Positions 50,597 to 59,050 are shown, counted from the stretch's first letter. The stretch is 64,000 nucleotides of DNA from Rufibacter sp. LB8 (GCF_014876185.1 NZ_JADALJ010000001.1:620001-684000), one strand, 5' to 3'. Notes: generated from the letters alone by a model not told the origin. A program made the numbers and translations.

Positions 50597-51220
50597 TTAC
50601 TTACCAGCCAACTTCTGCAGAAACTCAATTACCTCAGGCGTGTCATACTCGGCCATGCCGTTCTGCTGGGCCACTATCTTGCCTTCCGGGGAGATGATAT
50701 ACGTGGTAGGAATGGCCTGGCTCTGGAACTCCTCGGGCATCTGGCTGGCCGGCATGTACACCGGGAACGTGAAGCCCTTCTTGTCAATGAACTTCTTGAC
50801 CTTGTCCATGCCCTTCTGGTCCACGGACAGCATCACAAACGCGATCTTGTCAGAACCAACCTTCTCATATAGGCTTTGGATGTTGGGCATCTCAGCAATA
50901 CACGGCGGGCACCAGGTGGCCCATACGTTCATAAAGATGACCTTGCCCTTGAGTGACTCAAACGCGACTACTTTGCCCTCCAAATCGGTCATCTGGAAAC
51001 CAGCGCCTGCCATGGGTTCTGTGGTGGCCGTCAGCGTAGCGGGCGTAGGCGGTTCAATGGCGGTGGGCACATCGGCGTTCTTAAGGCCCGTGGCTAGCAT
51101 CAGGCGCTGCACTCCGCCCAAGACCTCGGTGTGCAGGCCGGTGGCGTACAACACGCCAAAAATGGCCAAGGTGTACAACCAGCCTGGGATGCTCTTGAAG
51201 GAAAATTTATCTTTGTTCAT
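50597..51220 (-). CDS. TlpA-family membrane-anchored thioredoxin
   Basis: A 207-residue thiol-disulfide protein. An N-terminal membrane anchor (IPGWLYTLAIFGVLYATGLH) is followed by the thioredoxin-like domain with the redox motif WATWCPPCIAEMP and IPTTYIISPEGKIV. The ATG at 51220 is chosen; the longer frame reads through a repeat copy. It lies between two DsrE-domain genes and may keep the periplasmic sulfur-carrier cysteines reduced. Confidence 0.9.
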   Translation of the reverse strand: MNKDKFSFKSIPGWLYTLAIFGVLYATGLHTEVLGGVQRLMLATGLKNADVPTAIEPPTPATLTATTEPMAGAGFQMTDLEGKVVAFESLKGKVIFMNVWATWCPPCIAEMPNIQSLYEKVGSDKIAFVMLSVDQKGMDKVKKFIDKKGFTFPVYMPASQMPEEFQSQAIPTTYIISPEGKIVAQQNGMAEYDTPEVIEFLQKLAGK

Positions 51221-51227
51221 TCTATTC

Positions 51228-51266
51228 GATTTTAGGGTGTTTTCTGGAAAATAGACCAAAAAAGGT
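51228..51266. repeat. Dispersed palindrome, copy 20 (subfamily B, degenerate)
   Basis: CGATTTTAGGGTGTTTTCT and GAAAATAGACCAAAAAAGG, between the DoxX-DsrE and TlpA genes. Confidence 0.6.
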
Positions 51267-52141
51267 TACAACTCTACCGTGGTATAGCCTTGGGATTGCA
51301 AGTCAAACATGTATGTGAGGCCGTTGGGGATAATAGTCACGCCTTCTACCAGCGTGGCCGGGTCAATGTTGAACTGTTTCAGGGACATGCCGCAGACTTT
51401 GTACTGCAATCCCGCCGCTCTGCCTTTCTCAACTTCAGAGGCCATGTAACTTCCTTTCACAAAGGCTTCTACAGACTTTCCGCAGGCCATCACCACAAAA
51501 GTATCTCGCTTATAATCACTGGTAGCCGTAATGGTCTGGGCAGTGTGCACGGCGGCCTTCACGTGGTTGGGCTGACTGATGAGCACCGCATAGTTTTTAG
51601 TTGCAGCTTTTGAGGATGCTTGAGTGCCAGATTCAACAGTAGCGCAAGAAGAAAGAAATGGCAGTAGGGCGATGGCAAAAAAGGCCAGCAGTTTACCTGC
51701 TTTAGATATGTTCATATTAGGGGAAAGTTTAGGTTGGAAGAATTGATCCAGGCTGTAATAGCGAGTACCGTTGGCAAAAAAGAAAAACAGCATTCCCAAC
51801 AAGGCAATGTTCTTAAACAAGGGACCATTGCCCGCCGGGCTGTTAACCTGCACGGTGAGGGTGATGGGAATCAAAATCAAGGCCAGCATCAATGCCGTCC
51901 ATTTGGTCTGAAGCCCTAAAAGCAAAAATAAACCGCCCAGGAGCAGGCCAACGCCAGACAATATGATAAGAGTCTCAGGCGAGGCCAAGCCAGCCGAAAG
52001 GTGCATGAATGGTGCTTTCTGCAATTTAGCCACCGCATCCGGTGTCTGGAATAGGTGGTTAAAGCCGGCCACGATGAAAATAAGGCTTCCTAGTACGCGC
52101 AGTACCAGATATGATATTCTTTGCAAAGGAGTAGTTTCCAT
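51266..52141 (-). CDS. DoxX membrane domain fused in frame to a DsrE lipoprotein
   Basis: A 291-residue frame from the ATG at 52141. Residues 1-140 are a DoxX protein with four helices (YLVLRVLGSLIFIVAGFNHLF, LIILSGVGLLLGGLFLLLG and others). From residue 143 the sequence looks like a fresh lipoprotein start (MNISKAGKLLAFFAIALLPFLSSC) and a DsrE domain (NYAVLISQPNHVKAAVHT, FVVMACGKSVEAFV, KVCGMSLKQF). An ATG at 51715 could still initiate the lipoprotein. It may be a true fusion or two genes joined by loss of a stop. Frames reaching back to 52438 are rejected. Confidence 0.75.
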   Translation of the reverse strand: METTPLQRISYLVLRVLGSLIFIVAGFNHLFQTPDAVAKLQKAPFMHLSAGLASPETLIILSGVGLLLGGLFLLLGLQTKWTALMLALILIPITLTVQVNSPAGNGPLFKNIALLGMLFFFFANGTRYYSLDQFFQPKLSPNMNISKAGKLLAFFAIALLPFLSSCATVESGTQASSKAATKNYAVLISQPNHVKAAVHTAQTITATSDYKRDTFVVMACGKSVEAFVKGSYMASEVEKGRAAGLQYKVCGMSLKQFNIDPATLVEGVTIIPNGLTYMFDLQSQGYTTVEL

Positions 52142-52284
52142 GGCGTTGATGTTCTTAAAATGAGGTACGAAGGGCATGGTTAGTCCAAGCCCCTTTTCCT
52201 TTTGTGAAAGGAATAAAAAGCGCAGTGAAAGCCTCCTGCAGACATGATATGCCCACCAGGTACGGCCACCGCGAAACCAGCAGA

Positions 52285-52656
52285 TTAAGAAACTCGGGGA
52301 GGGTTGAGCTCCCGCTCCAAAGGCGGAGGAAGGTAGGACACCGCTAGCAGGTTGCCTTTCACTTTCACCCTTGGGAAAAAGTAAAAGACTGGCGTTGCCA
52401 AGGTGTTGCCCATCATTGCATATATAGGTGAAGGACAATCAGAGACGGTACCCGTGTTGTTTTCTTGAGAGGTGTGGGTTTGATGGCGCAGGCATTTCTT
52501 TTTACAGGTGCGCTTGGCCGTGTGTTTCTGGGTGTCACATACTTTTTTGAGCACAGATGTGTCTGGGCTCACCCACCGGTTGACCGCTTGGTGCGGTTGG
52601 GGAAGGGTGAATAGCAGTAGCAGAACGCTGATGCCTAAAAGCAAGTAACTCTTCAT
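52285..52656 (-). CDS. Small predicted secreted protein, Cys-rich segment, PPR-like tail
   Basis: A 123-residue protein with a signal-like N-terminus (MKSYLLLGISVLLLLFTLPQPHQA), a basic cysteine segment (KKVCDTQKHTAKRTCKKKCLRH), then SDCPSP and the tail SYLPPPLERELNPPRVS. It resembles the protein at 47989-48390 in size, signal and tail, and each lies ahead of a sulfur-related unit. It heads the unit containing DoxX-DsrE, TlpA and DsrE. Metal binding by the cysteines is possible. No named family recognised. Confidence 0.6.
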   Translation of the reverse strand: MKSYLLLGISVLLLLFTLPQPHQAVNRWVSPDTSVLKKVCDTQKHTAKRTCKKKCLRHQTHTSQENNTGTVSDCPSPIYAMMGNTLATPVFYFFPRVKVKGNLLAVSYLPPPLERELNPPRVS

Positions 52657-52708
52657 TTTCTCTTTATCTGTACAATAGTAATTCTATATAAACTCGTTTT
52701 TCTACTTT

Positions 52709-53962
52709 TTATTGAACGCTGAGAGAGGTTTGGCTAGGCCACAGCACTTTCTTGGTACAGCACATACGTAGTTCAGACAGAACGCCGGCCCCAACGGTCA
52801 GCACTGCCGTTCCCAGCAATACCGCATCCAACTCAAACAAGTCACTGAACACGCCCGCCGCCACTGCGCCGGCCACATACCCGAAGTCGCGCCAGAACCG
52901 GAAGATGCCCAAGCTTTGCGGCCTCTGCGAGGGATGCGTATTCTCTGCCACCACACTAAGAAAATTAGGATATACCAGCGCCGTTCCTGCACCTAACAAC
53001 ACTAAGGCAGTTATCAGCACTGGAATAGCCCCTGCAAAAAGTAAAAGGCCGATGGCCATTCCTTGAAAAATCATCCCCAAAGTGAGCAACTGCTTCTTAC
53101 AGTATACATCGCCTAGCTTGCCCGTCACCAATTGCCCTAATCCCCAGACCACCGGGTAAATACCCGCCAGCAGTCCGGTCTGTGCCAGAGAATAGCCTTT
53201 TGTGGCTAGTAACACTGGGAGCAGTCCCCAGAGAATACCATCGTTTAGGTTATTGACAAAGCCGTTCAAAGTCACCGATCCCAGGTTGCCATGGCGCCAA
53301 GTAGTGTCTTTCCAGATGTTAGATAGAAGCGGAATGGTAGTCTGCTTGGCTTCGGTGCTGGCATGGGATTGGGTGTCTTTTACTAGGAAAATGGTGAGTA
53401 ACAGGCCTATGATGGAAAACCCGATGCCTGGAATGAAGGCGTAGGTCACGTGGCCAGATTCAGAGGCAATGTAGCCCGCCAGAAAAGCCACCAGTCCCAC
53501 GGCCAGGTAGCCGGCAAACTCATTGATGCCCATGGCCAGACCACGGTTCTTCTCACCCACCAAATCAATCTTCATGACCACGGTAGAAGACCAGGCCAAC
53601 CCTTGGTTCAAGCCCAAGAGCACATTGGCAAAAATGACCCAGCTCCAACTTTCGGCGTAGAGCAACAGCCACGGCACGGGCAAGGCAAAAAGCCAACCGA
53701 AGGTCAACAATTGGTTACGGCTGTATTGCTTGGCCAGGCGTCCCATCATCAGGTTGGCAAATGATTTGGCTAGCCCAAAGGCCACAATAAACGACAGCAG
53801 GGCCGTATGCCCGCTCAGATTGAAAACCGTCTCGGCGAACTCTGGAATCACCGACCGCTCCAAGCCCACCATGGCCCCCACAAAACCGTTCACCAACACT
53901 AAAAGCCAAAACTGTAGCCCGTTTTCTTTTAAGCCAAGTTTGATTTCAGGGAGGGCATTCAT
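52709..53962 (-). CDS. MFS transporter
   Basis: A 417-residue inner-membrane carrier with 12 predicted helices. Motifs are GLERSVIPEFAETVF, the loop motif LMMGRLAKQYSRNQLLTFG, LLGLNQGLAWSSTVVMKIDLVGEKNRGLAMGINEFAGYL and PVVWGLGQLVTGKLGDVYCKKQ. It is the last gene of the unit starting at the 55627 operator (rhodanese, YeeE, YeeE, MFS). Substrate unknown; a sulfur compound is plausible from context only. Confidence 0.85.
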   Translation of the reverse strand: MNALPEIKLGLKENGLQFWLLVLVNGFVGAMVGLERSVIPEFAETVFNLSGHTALLSFIVAFGLAKSFANLMMGRLAKQYSRNQLLTFGWLFALPVPWLLLYAESWSWVIFANVLLGLNQGLAWSSTVVMKIDLVGEKNRGLAMGINEFAGYLAVGLVAFLAGYIASESGHVTYAFIPGIGFSIIGLLLTIFLVKDTQSHASTEAKQTTIPLLSNIWKDTTWRHGNLGSVTLNGFVNNLNDGILWGLLPVLLATKGYSLAQTGLLAGIYPVVWGLGQLVTGKLGDVYCKKQLLTLGMIFQGMAIGLLLFAGAIPVLITALVLLGAGTALVYPNFLSVVAENTHPSQRPQSLGIFRFWRDFGYVAGAVAAGVFSDLFELDAVLLGTAVLTVGAGVLSELRMCCTKKVLWPSQTSLSVQ

Positions 53963-53996
53963 TGTTATAGATGGGTCAGATTGGATGGTAAATTAA

Positions 53997-54040
53997 ACCG
54001 TTTTTGGCTTATTTTCTAGAAAACAGGCCAAAAACGGAAA
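53997..54040. repeat. Dispersed palindrome, copy 21 (subfamily B)
   Basis: ACCGTTTTTGGCTTATTTTC and GAAAACAGGCCAAAAACGG around a CTAG-type centre; between the MFS and YeeE genes of one unit. Confidence 0.85.
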
Positions 54041-54045
54041 AGAGA

Positions 54046-54459
54046 TTAGTGAGGTAGTCGGTCTTTCACCACGCCGTACAGATACGTTCCTGCCACGCCC
54101 CCGAAGATGGCAATCAGGATAGGCCAGTAAGCGTAGCCCAGGTTCACGAACAGCGGACCCGGACAGGCGCCTACCAGCGCCCAACCCAACCCGAAGATAA
54201 TACCCCCAAACAGGTATCTTGGAACGGACTTTTCTTTAGGCGTGAAGGTGATGGGGTTGCCCTGGTAGTCACGCATCTTGTATTTCTTAATCAGATACAC
54301 GGCAATGACGCCAAGTACCACGGCCGTCCCGATGATGCCGTACATGTGGAACGATAGGAACCGGAACATCTCTTGGATGCGGTACCAGGAGATAGCCTCG
54401 GACTTGCTCATCACAATCCCGAAGAGGATCCCCGTCAATATAAATTTCAGTCCTTTCAT
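54046..54459 (-). CDS. YeeE/YedE-family sulfur transporter half, C-terminal type
   Basis: A 137-residue membrane protein with three or four helices and a conserved Cys in GLGWALVGACPGPLFVNLG. Together with the 185-residue neighbour it corresponds to the two halves of a full-length YeeE/TsuA thiosulfate importer. The ATG at 54459 lies 35 bp after the partner gene. Import of thiosulfate or sulfane sulfur is inferred from the family. Confidence 0.88.
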   Translation of the reverse strand: MKGLKFILTGILFGIVMSKSEAISWYRIQEMFRFLSFHMYGIIGTAVVLGVIAVYLIKKYKMRDYQGNPITFTPKEKSVPRYLFGGIIFGLGWALVGACPGPLFVNLGYAYWPILIAIFGGVAGTYLYGVVKDRLPH

Positions 54460-54494
54460 AGGGCTATTTCTTTATGTCTTTGATGAAAAATTCT

Positions 54495-55052
54495 TTAGAA
54501 AATAAGCGGGAACATCAGGAACGTCATGATAAGGCCCCCGATGAAGAAGCCGATCACCGCCACCAGCGACGGCCATTGCAGGTTGGACAAGCCACTGATG
54601 GCGTGCCCAGACGTACAACCACCGGCGTACCGTGACCCAAACCCAATCAATAATCCGCCTCCTAGCAAGAGCGCAATGGTCTTAAAGCTGAGGAGGGAAT
54701 CCATCCCAAACAGCTCCTCGGGTTGCATCCCCTGCGGAGCGGAGAAGCCGAGTTGTTGAAGGTCCTGAATGGTGGCCTGAGAGATCTGCACCGCTTCACC
54801 AGTGGAGAGGAAGGTAGAAGAAATCCAACCGCCCAGGATGGCACCTACCAGGAAGAGGAGGTTCCAAAGCTGGTTTTTCCAGTTGAAGTCAAAGAACGGC
54901 ACCTTTTTACCGGCCCCGCAGGCCGCGCAGATGACCCGTAGGTTAGACGAGAAACCGAATGACTTCCCGAAGAAGAGCATGATGACCATGATCAGGGCAA
55001 TCACCGCCCCAGACACGTACCAAGGCCAAGGCTGACTAAGTGTTTCTAACAT
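54495..55052 (-). CDS. YeeE/YedE-family sulfur transporter half, N-terminal type
   Basis: A 185-residue membrane protein with about five helices. Cysteine motifs are VICAACGAGKK and GFGSRYAGGCTSGHAISGLS, the latter typical of YeeE/YedE transporters. It is followed by the complementary half at 54046-54459 and preceded by a cytoplasmic rhodanese, which could accept imported sulfur. Confidence 0.9.
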   Translation of the reverse strand: MLETLSQPWPWYVSGAVIALIMVIMLFFGKSFGFSSNLRVICAACGAGKKVPFFDFNWKNQLWNLLFLVGAILGGWISSTFLSTGEAVQISQATIQDLQQLGFSAPQGMQPEELFGMDSLLSFKTIALLLGGGLLIGFGSRYAGGCTSGHAISGLSNLQWPSLVAVIGFFIGGLIMTFLMFPLIF

Positions 55053-55106
55053 AATTATAAATCTTTCTAGAAAGCTGTTTCGCTACTATGGTTAAACTGT
55101 TTTGAA

Positions 55107-55433
55107 TTACCTGGGCCAGGCACCTACGCCACCCTGCAGGTTATAAGCCTTAAGGCCTTTTTCTGCCAACATCTGACATGCAGAGCCGCTTCTGTTACCA
55201 CTCCGGCAGAAGACAAAGTATTCTTTGTCCTTGTCCAGTTTTTCAATGGCCGTTTTGAATTCAGAGGACGTCACGTCCAAGTTTTTAGCGCCCGGAATGG
55301 TACCAGAGGCAAACTCGCCGGGAGTGCGAAAGTCCAACAGCTCGGCTTTGCCGGCTTTGGAATAGGCCGTTTTAAACGATTGCCCGTCCAAGTCTTGGTA
55401 ATTCTTAGGAGTGGATTTAAATAAATTAAACAT
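55107..55433 (-). CDS. Single-domain rhodanese
   Basis: A 108-residue cytoplasmic rhodanese with ELLDFRTPGEFASGTIPGAKNLDV and the active-site loop FCRSGNRSGSACQ (catalytic Cys). It is the first gene of the unit driven from the 55627 operator and sits directly before the YeeE pair, so sulfur relay from the transporter is likely. Confidence 0.92.
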   Translation of the reverse strand: MFNLFKSTPKNYQDLDGQSFKTAYSKAGKAELLDFRTPGEFASGTIPGAKNLDVTSSEFKTAIEKLDKDKEYFVFCRSGNRSGSACQMLAEKGLKAYNLQGGVGAWPR

Positions 55434-55504
55434 GGCTATTAGTCTTTTGTGGGTTGGGGTGGGCCAGCGGTCAGGCTGGCCATTTTTTGTTTTGTCTGTC
55501 TTTG

Positions 55505-55546
55505 TCGTTTTTGGCCTGTTTTACAGAAAATAGCCCAAAAACGGTT
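55505..55546. repeat. Dispersed palindrome, copy 22 (subfamily B)
   Basis: GTCGTTTTTGGCCTGTTTTA and GAAAATAGCCCAAAAACGG; between the rhodanese start and its promoter. Confidence 0.85.
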
Positions 55547-55596
55547 TTTATGACTGTTACTATCAGCCACTTTTCAGCTGATTCTCAATTACTCTA

Positions 55597-55640
55597 CAAA
55601 GGTCTAGCTTTTGTAGGAGTGGTTCAGTGACTTATGTCAC
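55597..55640 (-). promoter_or_regulatory. Crp/Fnr-type operator (55627-55640) and -7 box of the rhodanese-YeeE unit
   Basis: GTGACTTATGTCAC (+ strand reading), then exactly 22 nt, then GACCTTTG as the - strand -7 box (55597-55604). Confidence 0.75.
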
Positions 55641-55709
55641 GCTGGCAAAAAATGTAGAAAATTTTAGCCAGCACCCAAGATCTGGGGGCATCCAGGCGCT
55701 GGCCTTTTC

Positions 55710-57122
55710 TTATTTCAAGGTAGAAGGACACACGAAGGCGGTTCTGGGAACGCTGGTCCCTGAGATGCCTTTGAAGCCTTCCTGCACGTTCACTAAGTTG
55801 TCATAGCCCCGCGCTTTCAAAATGGAGACCGCAATCATGGAGCGGTAGCCACCGGCGCAGTGCACGTATCCTGGCTCTTCCTTCGGAATTTCCGCCAGGT
55901 AATCATTTAGGTAGTCCAAAGGCGCGTTGCTGGCCGTCTCTACATGCTCAGACTGGTACTCGCTAGGCTTGCGCACATCAATCACTCTTATAGAGCTGTC
56001 CTGCTGGTAGCGCTGTTCAAACTCAGTTGGTGAAATAGACGTGATGGTGTCTGTCTCTTTGCCCGCGGCTTGCCAGGCATTAAAACCGCCTTGCAAATAC
56101 CCGATGGTATAGTCATAGCCTACGCGTGCCAGACGGGTCACTACCGCTTCCTCACGGCCTTCTACTGTTACCAGCAAAATCTGCTGTTTAATGTCCGGGA
56201 TAAGCGTACCCACCCATGGCGCGAAGTTTCCGTCAATGCCAATGTTAATAGCGTTAGGAATGAAGCCCTTGGCGAAGTCCTCAGGCTTTCTGGTGTCCAG
56301 CACCAAAGCGCCAGAATCGTTGGCGACTAACTCAAACGCCTCCGGGGTCAGGGCCTGCAGGCCTTTCTCCAAAACATCTGCTATGTTGTCATAGCCCTGC
56401 TTGTTCATCTGCACGTTGAGCGGGAAGTAGCTTGGCGGAGGGGTAAGGCCATCAGTCACTTCTTTAATGAATTCCTCGCGGGTCATGTCTGAGCGCAGGG
56501 CGTAGTTGGTCTCTTTCTGGTGGCCCAGGGTGTCAAAGGTTTCCTTGCTCATGTTCTTACCGCAGGAAGAGCCCGCCCCGTGCGCCGGGTACACCAACAC
56601 GTCATCAGAAAGGGGCATTATCTTGTTTCTAAGCGAATCGAACAGATGGCCGGCCAGTTGGTCCTGGGTCAGGTCAGACTTAGCGGCCAAGTCCGGGCGT
56701 CCCACGTCGCCAATGAACAGGGTGTCACCGCTGAACAGCGCGTAGTCTTTGCCGTTCTCGTCTTGCAAGAGATAAGTGGTAGACTCCATGGTATGGCCCG
56801 GCGTGTGCAGGACTTTGATGGTCACGTCGCCTACTTTCAGCGCCTCGCCGTCTTTGGCAATGTACGCGTCATAGGTGGTCACCGCGTTGGGACCGAACAC
56901 GATCTCTGCGCCGGTGGCCTTAGCCAGATCCACGTGTCCGCTCACAAAATCGGCGTGAAAGTGCGTCTCCAGCACGTACTTGATTTTAGCGTTCCGGCTT
57001 TCGGCTTTGGCCAGGTACGGCTGGATTTCTCTAAGCGGGTCAATGATGACAGCTTCACCGTTGCTTTCAACATAGTAGGCACCTTGTGCCAGACATCCGG
57101 TATATATTTGTTCTACTAACAT
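55710..57122 (-). CDS. Metallo-beta-lactamase/double-rhodanese protein (persulfide dioxygenase-like)
   Basis: A 470-residue cytoplasmic protein. The N-terminal MBL domain has ETHFHADFVSGH, LHTPGHTMES, FSGDTLFIGDVGRPDL and VYPAHGAGSSCG, matching the iron-dependent persulfide dioxygenase (ETHE1/Blh) branch. HFHADF lacks the second-site His, as in mononuclear-iron members. A first rhodanese domain (VLDTRKPEDFAKGF) has no catalytic Cys (LVTVEGREEA); the second has it (VHCAGGYRS). It would oxidise glutathione- or thiol-persulfide to sulfite and move sulfane sulfur. It has its own operator and promoter. Confidence 0.92.
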   Translation of the reverse strand: MLVEQIYTGCLAQGAYYVESNGEAVIIDPLREIQPYLAKAESRNAKIKYVLETHFHADFVSGHVDLAKATGAEIVFGPNAVTTYDAYIAKDGEALKVGDVTIKVLHTPGHTMESTTYLLQDENGKDYALFSGDTLFIGDVGRPDLAAKSDLTQDQLAGHLFDSLRNKIMPLSDDVLVYPAHGAGSSCGKNMSKETFDTLGHQKETNYALRSDMTREEFIKEVTDGLTPPPSYFPLNVQMNKQGYDNIADVLEKGLQALTPEAFELVANDSGALVLDTRKPEDFAKGFIPNAINIGIDGNFAPWVGTLIPDIKQQILLVTVEGREEAVVTRLARVGYDYTIGYLQGGFNAWQAAGKETDTITSISPTEFEQRYQQDSSIRVIDVRKPSEYQSEHVETASNAPLDYLNDYLAEIPKEEPGYVHCAGGYRSMIAVSILKARGYDNLVNVQEGFKGISGTSVPRTAFVCPSTLK

Positions 57123-57156
57123 GTTGTTTTGTTTTTGCGTTTTGAATTTTACTCTA

Positions 57157-57200
57157 CAAAAGTACAGGGTAAGAAAGGCCTGGTCAGTGACTTAGGTTAC
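57157..57200 (-). promoter_or_regulatory. Crp/Fnr-type operator (57187-57200) and -7 box of the first MBL-rhodanese gene
   Basis: GTGACTTAGGTTAC, 22 nt, then TACTTTTG on the - strand (57157-57164), a perfect TAnnTTTG box. Confidence 0.8.
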
Positions 57201-57224
57201 ACAGGGCCAGTTTCTTAAGATAAA

Positions 57225-58076
57225 TTAGAAAAAGAGTTCTTTGGCGATGATGTACACGCCCATCACCAGCACAAACCAACCAAAAGAGGTCTTCAGTTTA
57301 TTGGCGTGAATCTTAGCAGAGAAGTAGGACCCGATGAAGATTCCCACAATGGAAAGGGAGGAGAAGACGCTCAGGAAGGCCCAGTCAATCTCATAGTTGG
57401 CCACGTCGCCCATGAACCCGAAGAGGGACTTGGCCGCGATGATGAGCAGGGACGTACCAACCGCCATCTTCATGTCCAGCTTGGAGAACAACACCAGTGC
57501 CGGGATGATCAGGAAACCGCCACCCGCGCCCACTAGACCGGTCAGGGTACCTACAATGGCGCCCTCGGCTAAGATGCCGGCGTAGTTGAACTTTGGTTCT
57601 GGATGGGCCTCTGTTTTGCCGTTTTCCTCCAGAATGTCATGGTCCACGTTTTCGTCCACGGTCACGTCCCCGTTCACTTTTCTATTCTGCCTGATCATGC
57701 TGATGGAGGCGAACACCATCAAGCCCGCAAACAGAAGCATTAACAAAATGACCTTGGTGACTTCAAACCCACCCACGGTGAAGATGCTGTCTGGGATGGC
57801 GGGTACTATGTAGCGCCGGGTGGCGTACACGGCCACGATGGACGGCAACCCGAAGACTAGGGCCGTTTTCATGCTCACCAGTCCTTGTTTGTAAAAGCGG
57901 TAACTGCCCACCAGGCTGGTTAAGCCCACAATAAAGAGCGAGTAGGCCGTGGAAATGACGGGGTTGAGGCCCAGTAAATACACCAAGGCCGGCACAGTCA
58001 AAATGGAGCCTCCACCGCCAATTAATCCAAGTGAGAGACCAATGAGCAAGGCCGCTATGTATCCTAGTATTTCCAT
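57225..58076 (-). CDS. TSUP-family (TauE/SafE) sulfur anion transporter
   Basis: A 283-residue inner-membrane protein with about eight helices and both family repeats (GLSLGLIGGGGSILTVPALVYLLGLNP and VGTLTGLVGAGGGFLIIPALVLFSKLDMKMAVGTSLLIIAAKS). A charged cytoplasmic loop (RQNRKVNGDVTVDENVDHDILEENGKTEAHPEP) joins them. TSUP proteins move sulfite, sulfoacetate and similar anions, so export of sulfite made by the persulfide dioxygenases fits. It has its own operator and promoter upstream. Confidence 0.9.
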   Translation of the reverse strand: MEILGYIAALLIGLSLGLIGGGGSILTVPALVYLLGLNPVISTAYSLFIVGLTSLVGSYRFYKQGLVSMKTALVFGLPSIVAVYATRRYIVPAIPDSIFTVGGFEVTKVILLMLLFAGLMVFASISMIRQNRKVNGDVTVDENVDHDILEENGKTEAHPEPKFNYAGILAEGAIVGTLTGLVGAGGGFLIIPALVLFSKLDMKMAVGTSLLIIAAKSLFGFMGDVANYEIDWAFLSVFSSLSIVGIFIGSYFSAKIHANKLKTSFGWFVLVMGVYIIAKELFF

Positions 58077-58105
58077 TTCTTGTAGTGTTTTTTGATTTTG
58101 TACTA

Positions 58106-58149
58106 CAAAGGTAAAGTAGGGGCTAGCCGGGTACAGTGACTATAGTCAC
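58106..58149 (-). promoter_or_regulatory. Crp/Fnr-type operator (58136-58149) and -7 box of the TSUP gene
   Basis: GTGACTATAGTCAC is a perfect palindrome; 22 nt later TACCTTTG on the - strand (58106-58113) is a perfect -7 box. Confidence 0.85.
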
Positions 58150-58153
58150 ACAC

Positions 58154-58804
58154 CTAAAAAAGGTCTAGATTTATAATTTCTAAATAATTGCGGTGCAGGA
58201 TTACGGCCCCCGTCTGCTCCAGTTTTTTAAGAAGCCGGGAAATGACCTCGCGGGAGCTGTTGAGCTCTTCGGCAATCTGCTGGTGGGACAGGCGCACTTC
58301 GTTTCCCATTACTTTCTGGTGGCGCTTCAGGTAGAAGACCAGGCGTTCGTCCAGGCTTTTGAACACGATGCTGTCCAGGGTCTGGAGGAGTTCGTCGAAG
58401 CGGGCGCGGTAGGAGGCAATGATGAACGTGTGCCAACTAGGGTATTTGGCCAGCCATAGCTCAGAGACATGGGCCGGAATCAGGAGCACCTCGGCGGGGG
58501 TGACGGCTTTGGCCATCACCTGGCTCTGCTCGTTGCGGGCGGTGCACATCATGGATAGGGCGCAGGCGTTGCCGCCCTCCAGGTAATACATCAGGAACTC
58601 GTCGCCTTCCTCGTCCTCGCGGTAGACTTTCACCAGGCCGTCCAGCACCAACACGTTGGACTTCAGGAACTGGCCGGTACGCAGGGCTTCGTCCTCGGGC
58701 TCCAGGTATTTGATGACGCCCGCCTGGGCAATCTCTTGGAGCAAGGCCGGTTCTAATTGCGGAAACTTCTCTTGAATAAGGCTGATTTTTTCTTGGTCTA
58801 GCAT
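58154..58804 (-). CDS. Crp/Fnr-family transcriptional regulator
   Basis: A 216-residue regulator. Residues about 20-130 form the cyclic-nucleotide-binding-type sensing domain (VLVLDGLVKVYREDEEGDEFLMYYLEGGNACALSMMC). The C-terminal winged helix has RLSHQQIAEELNSSREVISRLLKKLE; the recognition helix keeps R, E and R as in CRP (RETVGR), which reads GTGA half-sites. There is no FNR-type Cys cluster at the N-terminus. ATG 58804 is chosen because the frame to 58894 runs into a repeat. It is the obvious candidate to bind the GTGACnnnnGTCAC sites of this island. Confidence 0.9.
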   Translation of the reverse strand: MLDQEKISLIQEKFPQLEPALLQEIAQAGVIKYLEPEDEALRTGQFLKSNVLVLDGLVKVYREDEEGDEFLMYYLEGGNACALSMMCTARNEQSQVMAKAVTPAEVLLIPAHVSELWLAKYPSWHTFIIASYRARFDELLQTLDSIVFKSLDERLVFYLKRHQKVMGNEVRLSHQQIAEELNSSREVISRLLKKLEQTGAVILHRNYLEIINLDLF

Positions 58805-58871
58805 CAGTGATGTGGGTGGTTGAAGGGTAACGTTCTCCTGATTTAGCACTACATGTAGTATACTGCTATCC

Positions 58872-58914
58872 TCCGTTTTTGGCTTATTTCTCATGAAACA
58901 GGCTAAAAACGGAT
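58872..58914. repeat. Dispersed palindrome, copy 23 (subfamily B)
   Basis: CTCCGTTTTTGGCTTATTTC and GAAACAGGCTAAAAACGGA; upstream of the Crp/Fnr gene, containing a false start for it. Confidence 0.85.
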
Positions 58915-58989
58915 GACCTGCAAGTATAGAATACTTCTTCGGTAAATGTCTATTAGCAACTTAAAAGCTTTTAGACAAAGGGTGAAATT

Positions 58990-59029
58990 AAAAGCCGATG
59001 CCCTTTTGTGAAGAGGGCATCGGCTTTTT
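58990..59029 (-). terminator. Terminator of the second MBL-rhodanese gene
   Basis: A 14-bp stem (AAAAGCCGATGCCC with GGGCATCGGCTTTT), 22 bp past the stop on the - strand, with T runs on both sides. Confidence 0.9.
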
Positions 59030-59050
59030 AACAGTTAAAATCAAAATGAC

